From positions 1 to 17,836 of the forward strand of contig CAZCQP010000051.1 in NCBI GenBank assembly GCA_964500895.1: a stretch of 17,836 nucleotides of DNA, given 5' to 3'. The notes beneath the pieces were generated by a model. The model was not told where the DNA came from, did no database searches, and saw only the letters and a list, made by a program, of their open reading frames with translations. Positions within the stretch are counted from its first letter, which is position 1. Each line of letters opens with the position of its first letter. Shown in pieces: positions 6,005 to 13,147 of this stretch. Source of the DNA: CAZCQP01 sp964500895. GTDB lineage: Bacteria > Bacillota > Clostridia > Lachnospirales > JAISER01. The position numbers and the translations under genes are program-made.

Positions 6005-7381
6005 ATGGCCCAACAAAAAACACAGTATTGCTGTGACGAATGCGGCTACACATCCCCACGCTGGCTTGGCCGTTGCCCGTCTTGCCAAAACTACAACACC
6101 TTTACAGAGGAACAACCCCCGGAAACACGCCAAACGGCTGTACGGTCTAAAACCGTGTTTCCGGGGCCTGTAGAGGTTCAGCCTTTATCTGCCATTTCCC
6201 CCACCAGCGGCCAAAGCCGTATGGTGACGGGCCTTGGGGAATTAGACCGGGTTTTAAGCGGGGGCATTGTGGAAGGTTCGCTGGTTCTGGTGGGTGGAGA
6301 CCCGGGCATAGGCAAATCCACCATGCTGCTGCAAATTTGCGAAGGCATCGGCGGGATGGGGCATACCATTTTGTATGTGTCCGGGGAGGAGTCTCTCCAA
6401 CAAATTAAGCTGCGTGCCCAAAGGCTGGGCATTCAAACAGAAAAATTATTTTTATTGTCCGAGACGGACGTTACGGCTATAGAGCAAGCAGTATCCAAAC
6501 TGTTGCCCCAGCTTGTCATCATCGACTCCATTCAAACCATGTATAACCCACTGCACGCCGGCGTGCCGGGCAGCGTTGGGCAAGTGCGGGAGTGTACCGC
6601 TGCCTTTTTAAAAATGGCCAAAGGCCTGAATATTTCCGTTATTTTGGTGGGGCATGTCACAAAGGAAGGCAATTTGGCAGGCCCCAGGCTTTTAGAGCAC
6701 ATGGTGGATACGGTTTTATACTTTGAAGGTGAAAGAAGGCAAGCGTACCGGTTGATTCGGGCAGTGAAAAACCGTTTTGGTGCTACCGATGAAATCGGTG
6801 TTTTTGAAATGAACGATACCGGGCTTTCGGAAATTAAGAACCCGTCGGAATACATGTTAAACGGCCGCCCAAAAGGGGTGCCAGGTTCGGTGGTTACGTG
6901 CAGCATTGAAGGCACCAGGCCCATCATGGCGGAAGTACAAGCCCTGGTTTGCAACACCAGTTTCGGAATGCCCCGGCGTACCGCTACCGGTTTGGATTAT
7001 AACCGGGTGGTGATGCTGATGGCCGTGCTTGAAAAACGGGCAGGGCTACAGCTGGGCAACTACGACAGTTACGTGAACATTGCCGGGGGCATGAAAATTG
7101 CCGAACCTGCTATGGACGCTGCCGTGGCGCTGGCTGTGGCAGGCAGTTTCCGAAACAAAGGGGCAGACCCGGATACGGTTGTTTTTGGTGAAATCGGCCT
7201 CACAGGGGAAATTCGGGGGGTTACCATGGCGGACAAGCGGGTAGGGGAGGCTCAAAAGTTAGGTTTTCGGCAGTGCGTGTTGCCCCAAGCCAATTTAAAA
7301 GGGCTTAAAGTACCCCCAGGAATAGAAGTGTATGGGGCTGCAAATATTAGTGAATTATTGTCTGTTGCACTGCTGTCTTAA
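6005..7381 (+). CDS. radA: DNA repair protein RadA (Sms)
   Basis: RadA is a RecA-related DnaB-type helicase that promotes branch migration of recombination intermediates. The 458-residue protein has the standard order. An N-terminal zinc finger (C10, C13, C24, C27) comes first, then the Walker A motif GGDPGIGKST with K104 and the Walker B motif LVIID near 170-174. The RadA-specific KNRFG motif is at 255-259. A C-terminal Lon-protease-like domain follows, with PAMDAAVALAVAG and GEIGLTGEIRGV. The length is typical. The start ATG follows GAAAGG at 5991-5996 with an 8-nt spacing. In many Firmicutes radA sits between clpC and disA; here it lies between a small unknown protein and an M29 aminopeptidase. 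The gap of 29 bp to the aminopeptidase suggests one transcript. Confidence 0.96.
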   Translation: MAQQKTQYCCDECGYTSPRWLGRCPSCQNYNTFTEEQPPETRQTAVRSKTVFPGPVEVQPLSAISPTSGQSRMVTGLGELDRVLSGGIVEGSLVLVGGDPGIGKSTMLLQICEGIGGMGHTILYVSGEESLQQIKLRAQRLGIQTEKLFLLSETDVTAIEQAVSKLLPQLVIIDSIQTMYNPLHAGVPGSVGQVRECTAAFLKMAKGLNISVILVGHVTKEGNLAGPRLLEHMVDTVLYFEGERRQAYRLIRAVKNRFGATDEIGVFEMNDTGLSEIKNPSEYMLNGRPKGVPGSVVTCSIEGTRPIMAEVQALVCNTSFGMPRRTATGLDYNRVVMLMAVLEKRAGLQLGNYDSYVNIAGGMKIAEPAMDAAVALAVAGSFRNKGADPDTVVFGEIGLTGEIRGVTMADKRVGEAQKLGFRQCVLPQANLKGLKVPPGIEVYGAANISELLSVALLS

Positions 7382-7410
7382 AATGCAACATAACTGAAGG
7401 AGAGAATACC

Positions 7411-8640
7411 ATGGATGATAGCATGTTAACCAAGTACGCCAAGCTTTTGGTGCATACAGGGGTTAACCTTCAAAAAGGCCAGCCCTTGGTGGTTACGGCG
7501 GATATACAGTCTGCGCCCCTTGTGCGCAAGGTGGCAGACGCCGCTTATGATGCAGGGGCATCTCAGGTGGTCATTCGATGGGAAGATGATTATTTAACCC
7601 AAAGCAAGTTCTTGCGGGCATCGGAAGAAGTGTTTAAAGTTTCGCCCCCCTGGGTGCAATCTTTCTATGATTACTATGACCAGGAAGGCGCTTGCTACAT
7701 TTTCATTGACACAGAAGACCCAGACTTGCTGAAAGATGCAAACCCGGAACGCATTAAAAACAGCCAGGCTTCCAAAAACAAAGCGCTGGTTCAGCACAGA
7801 AAAATGACCATGGGCAACCATGTGCGGTGGAGCATTGGCGCCATGCCTTCCGTTGCCTGGGCGAAAAAAATGTTCCCAGACGTGCCAGAAGCCGAAGCCA
7901 TGGACAAGCTGGGGCAAGCCATTGCCAAAGCATCCCGGCTGGACACAGAAGACCCTGTGGCCGCCTGGGCCAAACATATTGAAGCCATTAAATCCCGGGA
8001 AAAGATGTTGGATAGCTACAATTTCAAATCTTTAACCTACGCAAACAGTTTGGGCACCAACTTAACCATTGAGCTACCCGAAAACCACCAATGGCAAGGT
8101 ACGGGGGAACAGTGCCGCAACGGCTTTACGTTTAGTGCCAACATCCCTTCCGAAGAAATTTACACTGCTCCCAAAAACACAGGGGTCAACGGCCATGTGG
8201 TGGCTTCTATGCCCCTCATTTACCATGGGGTTGCCATTGATAAATTTTCCTTAACGTTTAAAGACGGCAAAGTGGTGGATTTTAAGGCAGAACAAAACGA
8301 GGAAACCCTTAAACACCTGCTGGAAATGGACGAAGGTGCCTGCATGTTAGGTGAAGTGGCGCTGGTGCCTTATGATTCCCCAATTTCCCAAATGGGGTTG
8401 TTGTTTTACAATACGCTGTTTGATGAAAACGCTTCTTGCCACCTGGCTTTGGGCAAAGCTTACCCCACCTGCTTGCGCAATAGCGACAACATGGACAAAG
8501 AGGCGCTGGAAAAAGCCGGCCTGAACGATTCCATCATTCATGTGGATTTTATGATTGGCACGGCAGACTTGAGCATTACAGGTACAAAAGCAGACGGGCA
8601 AAAGGTAACCGTATTTAAAAACGGAAATTTTGCTTTTTAA
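7411..8640 (+). CDS. M29 family metallo-aminopeptidase (AmpS/PepS/AmpT type)
   Basis: This 409-residue cytoplasmic aminopeptidase matches the M29 family, which uses two metal ions to release N-terminal residues from short peptides. The metal-binding region is present: IPSEEIYTAP (E248/E249), GEVALVP (E315), ASCHLALGKAYP (H344) and IIHVDFMIGT (H377, D379). Length and N-terminal domain (MLTKYAKLLVHTGVNLQKGQ) are typical, and there is no signal peptide. The ATG follows AAGGAGAG at 7397-7404 with suitable spacing. The gene is 29 bp after radA and 23 bp before the AbrB-family gene. It may help recycle peptides brought in by the oligopeptide importer at the right of the window, but the two are not co-transcribed. 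Confidence 0.93.
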   Translation: MDDSMLTKYAKLLVHTGVNLQKGQPLVVTADIQSAPLVRKVADAAYDAGASQVVIRWEDDYLTQSKFLRASEEVFKVSPPWVQSFYDYYDQEGACYIFIDTEDPDLLKDANPERIKNSQASKNKALVQHRKMTMGNHVRWSIGAMPSVAWAKKMFPDVPEAEAMDKLGQAIAKASRLDTEDPVAAWAKHIEAIKSREKMLDSYNFKSLTYANSLGTNLTIELPENHQWQGTGEQCRNGFTFSANIPSEEIYTAPKNTGVNGHVVASMPLIYHGVAIDKFSLTFKDGKVVDFKAEQNEETLKHLLEMDEGACMLGEVALVPYDSPISQMGLLFYNTLFDENASCHLALGKAYPTCLRNSDNMDKEALEKAGLNDSIIHVDFMIGTADLSITGTKADGQKVTVFKNGNFAF

Positions 8641-8663
8641 TCATACTGTTAAAGGAGGACGCC

Positions 8664-8939
8664 ATGAAAGCTTCCGGCTTTGTGCGAAAAATTGATGAAC
8701 TGGGGCGCATCGTACTGCCTATTGAAATACGGAAGGCCTTGCAAATTGAGGTAAAAGACCCGTTAGAAATCTTTATTGACAATGGCCGCATTGTTCTGAA
8801 AAAATATGAGCCGGGAGATTTTTTTACAGGCGAAATGGAAAACCTGGTGGAATATAAGGGGAAGAAATTTTCCCAAAAGACCATCATTGAACTGGCCAAG
8901 CTGGCCGGTGTGATTGAAGTTAAAAAAAAGAAACAGTAA
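8664..8939 (+). CDS. AbrB-family transition-state regulator
   Basis: This 91-residue DNA-binding protein has the AbrB/SpoVT swapped-hairpin domain in residues 1-50: ASGFVRKIDELGRIVLPIEI, then KALQI, LEIFIDNGRIVLKKYEP. It closely follows the pattern of Bacillus AbrB and Abh and is near their length (about 92-96), shorter than SpoVT. Such proteins repress transition-state and sporulation genes during growth. The C-terminal half (EYKGKKFSQKTIIELAKLAGVIEVKKKKQ) is basic and differs from Bacillus AbrB. The ATG follows AAAGGAGG at 8651-8658 with a 5-nt spacing. It is the last gene of the group that starts at 5557. The next gene, tlp, is spore-specific and separated by a leader that can fold into a hairpin. 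Which genes it controls is not shown. Confidence 0.9.
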   Translation: MKASGFVRKIDELGRIVLPIEIRKALQIEVKDPLEIFIDNGRIVLKKYEPGDFFTGEMENLVEYKGKKFSQKTIIELAKLAGVIEVKKKKQ

Positions 8940-8953
8940 AAGTAGCGGCATCA

Positions 8954-8983
8954 GAATAATTCCCTTTAAGGTGGGCCACACTA
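8954..8983 (+). promoter_or_regulatory. Candidate forespore sigma-G promoter for tlp
   Basis: GAATA at 8954-8958 matches the sigma-G -35 consensus gHATR. CACACTA at 8977-8983 matches the -10 consensus CATWHTA in six of seven positions. The spacing is 18 bp, within the usual range. Transcription would start near 8990, about 24 nt before the tlp ATG. In Bacillus subtilis tlp is known to be sigma-G dependent, which makes the match plausible; expression here has not been tested. Confidence 0.6.
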
Positions 8984-9011
8984 AAAACAAAAAGCCACCT
9001 TGGAGGGAATT
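8958..9011 (+). promoter_or_regulatory. Hairpin sequestering the tlp ribosome binding site
   Basis: The 5' arm at 8958-8974 (AATTCCCTTTAAGGTGG) pairs along its full 17 bp with the 3' arm at 8995-9011 (CCACCTTGGAGGGAATT), with only two G-U wobbles. The loop is 20 nt. The 3' arm contains GGAGGG, the tlp ribosome binding site. A transcript coming from abrB would bury it, while a transcript starting in the loop near 8990 would not. It could alternatively work as an intrinsic terminator, but only four U residues follow it. Confidence 0.75.
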
Positions 9012-9013
9012 TT

Positions 9014-9241
9014 ATGAGCCATAAAATAGATGAACGCAAAGACAATATCCGAAAAATAAAGGAAACCATTGAAAACACACAAGACAACATGGAATTTGCC
9101 AGCGAAGTAATGGATGCCACGTCAGATGCCGTTTACAAAAGGGCCGTTACAGCCCAAAATGAACGCCGGGCAGAGTCTATTGGCGAACTGCAACTGGAAA
9201 TAAAAGAGCGCATAGAGGGCAAAGAAAAGAAAAATAAATAG
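9014..9241 (+). CDS. tlp: Small acid-soluble spore protein Tlp
   Basis: This 75-residue hydrophilic, highly charged protein resembles the Tlp (thioredoxin-like protein, SspT) family of forespore proteins. Family features visible are the N-terminal DERKDNIRKIKETIENTQDN block and the C-terminal NERRAESIGELQLEIKERI block. There are no cysteines, so it is not a real thioredoxin. Tlp is made in the forespore and degraded on germination; its exact role is unclear. Its presence is the clearest sign that the organism forms endospores. GGAGGG at 9002-9007 lies close upstream of the ATG but is within a hairpin, and a sigma-G-like promoter sits in the same stretch. A strong terminator follows. Confidence 0.88.
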   Translation: MSHKIDERKDNIRKIKETIENTQDNMEFASEVMDATSDAVYKRAVTAQNERRAESIGELQLEIKERIEGKEKKNK

Positions 9242-9253
9242 GTAAAGTGTTTT

Positions 9254-9300
9254 GGGGCTGTCTTGTTGTTGAAAATAAGCAAGACAGCCCCTATTTTTAT
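9254..9300 (+). terminator. Rho-independent terminator after tlp
   Basis: GGGGCTGTCTTG at 9254-9265 pairs perfectly with CAAGACAGCCCC at 9280-9291 (12 bp, 14-nt loop) and is followed by TATTTTTAT. The T-rich tail overlaps the stop codon of the convergent FrnE-like gene. On the minus strand no T run follows the stem directly, so termination in that direction is less certain. Confidence 0.88.
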
Positions 9301-9914
9301 ATTTGCTGCAACGCCTTTAAAAAGACGCTGGTGGGTTGGGCACCGGATATGGATGCCTGGCCAATGAAAAAGTGGGGCACCCCGTGTATGCCTTTGGCAT
9401 AGGCTTCCTCTTGGTCTGCTAACACATCTTCTGTAAAAGCGGTGCCTAGAAGTAGTTCCTTTACATCTGCGCTGTTTAAACCAACTTCTTCTGCTAGGGA
9501 AGCCAACGTGTCTATATCACCAATGTCCAGAAAGTCTAAATAATACCCTTTAAGCAAACGTTCTTCCATAGCTTCGGCTTTGCCCAGCGTTGCTGCATAT
9601 TTGGTGAGCCTGTGGGCCAGCATGGTGTTGTTATGGATTAAACGGTCCATGTTATAAGCCAATCCTGCTTCTTTAGCCATGGCTGTCATAGCATCAATGC
9701 TGGCCTGGGCTTTGGCTTCGGAAATGCCATACTTCTTGCTAATAATTTTGGCATAGGGCACCCCTTCCAAGCGGGTGGCTTCGGGGTGAAGCTGAAAGCT
9801 TTTCAGCACAATGTTTACTTCCCCGCCGTATAGTTGCAGTGCTTCTTCCAGCCTGCGCTTGCCAATGTAACAAAAGGGGCAGGCATAATCCGACCAAAAT
9901 TCAATGGTAACCAC
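9297..9914 (-). CDS. FrnE/DsbA-family thiol oxidoreductase
   Basis: This 205-residue protein of the DSBA-like FrnE group has an N-terminal thioredoxin strand followed by CPFC (C12 and C15). An inserted helical domain follows, then the cis-proline loop GVPHFFIG near the C-terminus. There is no signal peptide, so it is probably cytoplasmic, like other FrnE proteins linked to oxidative or disulfide stress; its substrate is unknown. The start is GTG at 9914, supported by GGGGAGGG ending 7 nt upstream. It lies 23 bp downstream of the ferredoxin-nitroreductase gene and is probably co-transcribed with it from the promoter at 10773-10801. It converges on tlp, and its stop codon lies in the tail of the tlp terminator. 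Confidence 0.9.
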   Translation of the reverse strand: MVTIEFWSDYACPFCYIGKRRLEEALQLYGGEVNIVLKSFQLHPEATRLEGVPYAKIISKKYGISEAKAQASIDAMTAMAKEAGLAYNMDRLIHNNTMLAHRLTKYAATLGKAEAMEERLLKGYYLDFLDIGDIDTLASLAEEVGLNSADVKELLLGTAFTEDVLADQEEAYAKGIHGVPHFFIGQASISGAQPTSVFLKALQQI

Positions 9915-9937
9915 AGCAGAACCCTCCCCATTGGTTT

Positions 9938-10747
9938 TTACATATAGTGCACATCCAGCGGCTTGCGGGGTGCTGTCCGTTTAAAGGAAACAGCCGGTTG
10001 CCCCAGAAGCAAACACGCCACAATTTCTTTATCATCGGGGATGGGCAAAAGTTTTTTGGCTTCTTCCACATTGCCGTTCAGCCCACTTGTGATAAAACCA
10101 GAGTACAAAACACCCAGGCCACAAGCGTTGGCGGTCAGTTCCATGGCCGCTGCAGCCAAGTGGCCGCTGATGGGTCTTTGCGCCAATATTAAAACCACTG
10201 TGGGGGCATGGAACAGCAGGGTATCGTTGCCCTCTGGGTTTTCAGCAAAGTCAGCCGCCATTTGTTTCCACATGAACGCATACTTTTTATCTTTGCAAGA
10301 TGGGTCCGCCAGCATGGCGTCACCTTTTTTGGCCAGTTCCTGCACCACCAGACCACGCAGAGCCTGTCTTTGTTCCTGCACCACAATGAAAGAAACATCT
10401 TGCAAGTTACTGCCCGTTGGCGAGAAACGCCCGGCTTGCAAGACCGTTTCCAATGCTTTTTGGGGAATTGGTTCCTTTTTAAAACGGCGCACAGACCGGC
10501 GTGCCTTTACAAAGCGCAGCATATCCTCGCCGCTTATGTACGGGTAACCCTCCAGTGTTTCAACATCTTCCATGGGGTAGACATCACTTTCAACAGCACC
10601 GGCCGGACAAACGGCTACACAGTGGCCGCAATGAAAACAGCGCTTGCCCCTAAACACAGGTTTTTTATCTTGCATTACAATATCCTGGGGAAAGCAAATG
10701 GATGCGCACTGTCCGCAGCCAATACATTTCTCTAAATTTACTTTCAT
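9938..10747 (-). CDS. Ferredoxin-nitroreductase fusion protein
   Basis: The protein of 269 residues has an N-terminal 2[4Fe-4S] ferredoxin domain (C8, C11, C14, C18 and C37, C40, C43, C47). A nitroreductase-like flavoprotein domain follows, with the FMN-contacting KARRSVRRFK segment near residues 81-90 and GRFSPTGSNLQD. The C-terminus carries GLGVLYSGF and a typical VACLLLGQP. Such fusions can accept electrons from ferredoxin-type donors to reduce flavin substrates, nitro compounds or quinones; the physiological substrate is not known. I chose ATG at 10747. The in-frame GTG at 10759 overlaps the ribosome binding site AAGGAG (10759-10764) and cannot be served by it. The gene is first in a two-gene unit with the FrnE-like gene. 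Confidence 0.9.
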   Translation of the reverse strand: MKVNLEKCIGCGQCASICFPQDIVMQDKKPVFRGKRCFHCGHCVAVCPAGAVESDVYPMEDVETLEGYPYISGEDMLRFVKARRSVRRFKKEPIPQKALETVLQAGRFSPTGSNLQDVSFIVVQEQRQALRGLVVQELAKKGDAMLADPSCKDKKYAFMWKQMAADFAENPEGNDTLLFHAPTVVLILAQRPISGHLAAAAMELTANACGLGVLYSGFITSGLNGNVEEAKKLLPIPDDKEIVACLLLGQPAVSFKRTAPRKPLDVHYM

Positions 10748-10772
10748 TTCATTACTCACTCCTTATGACTCT

Positions 10773-10801
10773 ATTAGAAACGCTTTATCATGAAATGTCA
10801 A
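10773..10801 (-). promoter_or_regulatory. Sigma-A promoter for the nitroreductase and FrnE pair
   Basis: On the minus strand a perfect TTGACA (10796-10801) is separated by 17 bp from TCTAAT (10773-10778). Transcription would start near 10766, just before the ribosome binding site at 10759-10764, giving a very short leader. The -35 box begins 4 bp after the T run of the terminator that closes the opp operon. Confidence 0.82.
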
Positions 10802-10805
10802 GTGC

Positions 10806-10850
10806 AAAAAAAGGAAGCTTGGAACAGTTTCGTACCAAACTTCCTTTTTT
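10806..10850 (-). terminator. Rho-independent terminator of the opp-cyclophilin operon
   Basis: The arms AAAAAAGGAAG (from 10807) and CTTCCTTTTTT (to 10850) pair, then after one mismatch TTGG pairs with CCAA, leaving a 12-nt loop. On the minus strand the stem is followed by seven T residues (10806-10812). It begins within a few bases of the cyclophilin stop codon. Confidence 0.85.
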
Positions 10851-10852
10851 AA

Positions 10853-11389
10853 TTAACAAATGTTCTTTCTTACAGGTTCGCCAAGTTGTTGGCCGTTTAA
10901 ATCAATGCGAATGCTTTGAATCACTTGCGGCGTTAAAGGCCGGTTTTCCTGCTCTGGGGGCAAAGTGGGGGTTGTAGCAATGACATCCAGCACATCAAAG
11001 CCTTCTGTCATCATGCCAAAAGCCGCATACTTGCCGTCCAGCTTATGGGCCGGTTTGTGCACAACAAAGAACTGGGTGCCCGCTGAATCATAATCATCAT
11101 CACGTGCCATAGAGATAGCCCCACGGTCGTGAACCAGTCCTGTATCCATGCCATTTGCCGTAAATTCCCCGGCAATGGTAAAGCTGCTTTCGCACATGCA
11201 CGTATTGTCTTCCGAACCGCCTTGAATGACATAGTCTTGAACCACCCGGTGAAAGGTAAGCCCGTTGTAAAACCCGCTTTGGGCCAGCTCTACGAAATTG
11301 GCCACTGTATTGGGGGCTTTGTCTGGGTACAATTCAAATTGCATCACGCCCCCATCGGCCATTTCAATCACTGCCTTTATGCAGCCCAT
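10853..11389 (-). CDS. Cyclophilin-type peptidyl-prolyl cis-trans isomerase
   Basis: This protein of 178 residues is a single cyclophilin domain. It shows NFVELAQSGFYNGLTFHRVV with catalytic R48 in FHR, then VIQGG, the AISMAR strand (91-96), SAGTQFFV (102-109) and LDGKYAAFG (117-125). It catalyses prolyl isomerisation in folding proteins. No signal peptide or lipobox is present, so it is cytoplasmic as far as can be seen. The start chosen is ATG at 11389, one base after the oppA stop codon. A longer in-frame ATG at 11410 has AAAGG directly abutting it with no spacing and would overlap oppA. Expression therefore probably depends on translational coupling to oppA, making this the last gene of the opp operon. 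Confidence 0.9.
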   Translation of the reverse strand: MGCIKAVIEMADGGVMQFELYPDKAPNTVANFVELAQSGFYNGLTFHRVVQDYVIQGGSEDNTCMCESSFTIAGEFTANGMDTGLVHDRGAISMARDDDYDSAGTQFFVVHKPAHKLDGKYAAFGMMTEGFDVLDVIATTPTLPPEQENRPLTPQVIQSIRIDLNGQQLGEPVRKNIC

Positions 11390-11390
11390 G

Positions 11391-13058
11391 TTATTCAGCC
11401 CAGTATGCATCCTTTAAGTGAAGCATACTCATCGGTGTGACGTACCAGCCTTGAAGGGCAGGGTTCATCATAGGCACATTGGCTCTGTGGTACAGCGGAA
11501 GAATCGGCATTTGATCCATCAAGTATTCTTCTGCTTCTTTCATGATTTCAGCAGCCTTTGCTTCATCCAATTCGTTTTGAGCGGCAATGACCATTTCATC
11601 ATAAACCGGGTCAGAGAAGAAAGAGTGGTTTGAAGAAGAGCCGGTTTGAAGCTGTGGCAGGAAGGTCATGGGGTGCAAATAGTCGCCGCCCCAGCCCATG
11701 GCGCATACGTCATAGTTGCCTGCTTGCACGTTGTCAAAATAAACTTTCCATTCTTCCGAGGCAATTTTTACGTCAATGCCCAAGTTTTCTTTCCACATTT
11801 GTTGCATGGCTTCGGTTACATTTTTCATTATAGGGTGGGTGTAGTAGGAAAGGGTAATTTCCGGGAAACCTTCCCCGTTAGGGTAACCGGCTTCAGCCAG
11901 CAATGCTTTTGCTTCTTCTGCCTGAGCGGTAACAGTTAAACCAAAGGTAGAGCGGCCGTCTGTAAAGTCGCTGCCGTCCGGCAATGCATAACCAGGGGAA
12001 ACCATGCCATAAGCCGGAGTATCTAAGCTTTGCAGCACGTTGTCAATAATGGCTTTACGGTCAATGGCCATGGAGAATGCTTTACGCACCAAAGGATTAT
12101 CAAAAGGTGCTTTACCGCAGTTAAACATATAGTAAGTGGTGCCAAAGGTAGGGAATGGGAACAGCGCATCGCTTTCTGCTTTAAGCCGTGGTAAGTCGGA
12201 CGGCGGAACAAGCCAGAAACCGTCCAGTTCGCCGGTTTCAAAGGCGCTTAATGCTGTGGAAGATTCAGGAATGTAACGGAAGGTGATTTCTTCCAATGCC
12301 ACGTTGCCTGCATCCCAGTAGTTTTCATTTTGAGCTAATACAATGCTTTCGCCAAAGTTCATGGCAGCAATTTTGAAAGGACCGTTTGAAATAAAGGTTT
12401 CTGCTTTTTGTGCCCATGTTTCTGGGTTGGCTTCAACAGTGGCCTGTTGCACAGGGAAGTAGCACCATACAGACAAAATGCCCAAGTAGTAAGGGGTAGG
12501 TGCATTTAAGGTTACCTCAATGGTGGTGTCATCCAGCGCTTTAATGCCCACTTCTTCAAAGGAAATTTTACCATCGTAGAAGTCTTGTGCGCCCTTGATG
12601 TAGTCGGTTAACATGTACACATAATGTGCGCCAGTTTCTGGTGTAAGCACCCGTTGCCAGGAATACACGTAGTCATTGGCGTTCAGCGGAGTGCCGTCGG
12701 ACCATTTTAAGTCTGGGCGCAGTTTAAAGGTGTAAACCAAGCCGTCTTCGGAAATTTCCCAGCTTTCTGCATCGGCAGGGACGATGTTGTTGCCGGAATC
12801 ATAGGTCACCAAACCTTCGCTGGTGTTAATTAAAATCCAGCTGGCAAAGGAGTTGTCTGTAATGCCGTAATCCAGAGTGTCTGCTTCGTTGTGCAAACCA
12901 AAAATCAATTTGGTTTTGCTGCTGGCGGTAGCGTCACCCGCTGCTGCGCCGTCTGTGGCTTCTGGTGCTGGGGCTGTTTCGGGCGCTTTGGATGCACATG
13001 ATGTCATAAACGCAGATAAGCCAAACACTAAAGCCAGTGTAAGTGCTAATTTCTTCAT
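11391..13058 (-). CDS. oppA: Oligopeptide ABC transporter substrate-binding lipoprotein OppA
   Basis: This 555-residue SBP_bac_5 protein captures extracellular peptides for the importer. It starts with a lipoprotein signal peptide (MKKLALTLALVFGL) and a lipobox-like MTSC with lipidated C21. A Pro/Ala/Thr-rich linker leads to the mature domain. Family features include NTSEGLVTYD, LKWSDGTPLNANDYVYSW, the AFSMAIDRKAI segment and GGDYLHPMTFL near the C-terminal lobe. The length is typical. AAGGAGG (13066-13072) lies 7 nt before the ATG. It follows oppF after a 90-bp gap holding two GC-rich hairpins, a common place for expression to be set higher for the binding protein. The cyclophilin gene begins one base after its stop. 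The peptide length preference cannot be read from the sequence. Confidence 0.95.
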   Translation of the reverse strand: MKKLALTLALVFGLSAFMTSCASKAPETAPAPEATDGAAAGDATASSKTKLIFGLHNEADTLDYGITDNSFASWILINTSEGLVTYDSGNNIVPADAESWEISEDGLVYTFKLRPDLKWSDGTPLNANDYVYSWQRVLTPETGAHYVYMLTDYIKGAQDFYDGKISFEEVGIKALDDTTIEVTLNAPTPYYLGILSVWCYFPVQQATVEANPETWAQKAETFISNGPFKIAAMNFGESIVLAQNENYWDAGNVALEEITFRYIPESSTALSAFETGELDGFWLVPPSDLPRLKAESDALFPFPTFGTTYYMFNCGKAPFDNPLVRKAFSMAIDRKAIIDNVLQSLDTPAYGMVSPGYALPDGSDFTDGRSTFGLTVTAQAEEAKALLAEAGYPNGEGFPEITLSYYTHPIMKNVTEAMQQMWKENLGIDVKIASEEWKVYFDNVQAGNYDVCAMGWGGDYLHPMTFLPQLQTGSSSNHSFFSDPVYDEMVIAAQNELDEAKAAEIMKEAEEYLMDQMPILPLYHRANVPMMNPALQGWYVTPMSMLHLKDAYWAE

Positions 13059-13083
13059 TTTTAAACCTCCTTGTTTTGTTTAT

Positions 13084-13127
13084 AGCCGCTAACGGCGGCT
13101 GCTACGCCTGCTTGCGCTAGGCGGTAG
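13084..13127 (-). promoter_or_regulatory. Tandem GC-rich hairpins between oppF and oppA
   Basis: Hairpin one is AGCCGC (13084-13089), a 5-nt loop and GCGGCT (13095-13100). Hairpin two is CTACGCCT (13102-13109), a 9-nt loop and AGGCG-G-TAG (13119-13127) with one bulged base. The stretch is clearly more GC-rich than the flanks, and no T run follows on either strand. Likely roles are stabilising the oppBCDF 3' end, processing, or partial attenuation ahead of oppA. It could also be a copy of a dispersed repeat. Confidence 0.6.
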
Positions 13128-13147
13128 TTGACATATCAATCTTGTTT

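Noticed and set aside
9963..10735. Long plus-strand open frames opposite the nitroreductase gene
   Set aside because: The minus-strand frame has ferredoxin cysteine motifs and a nitroreductase fold with a promoter and ribosome binding site; the opposite frames show no domain.
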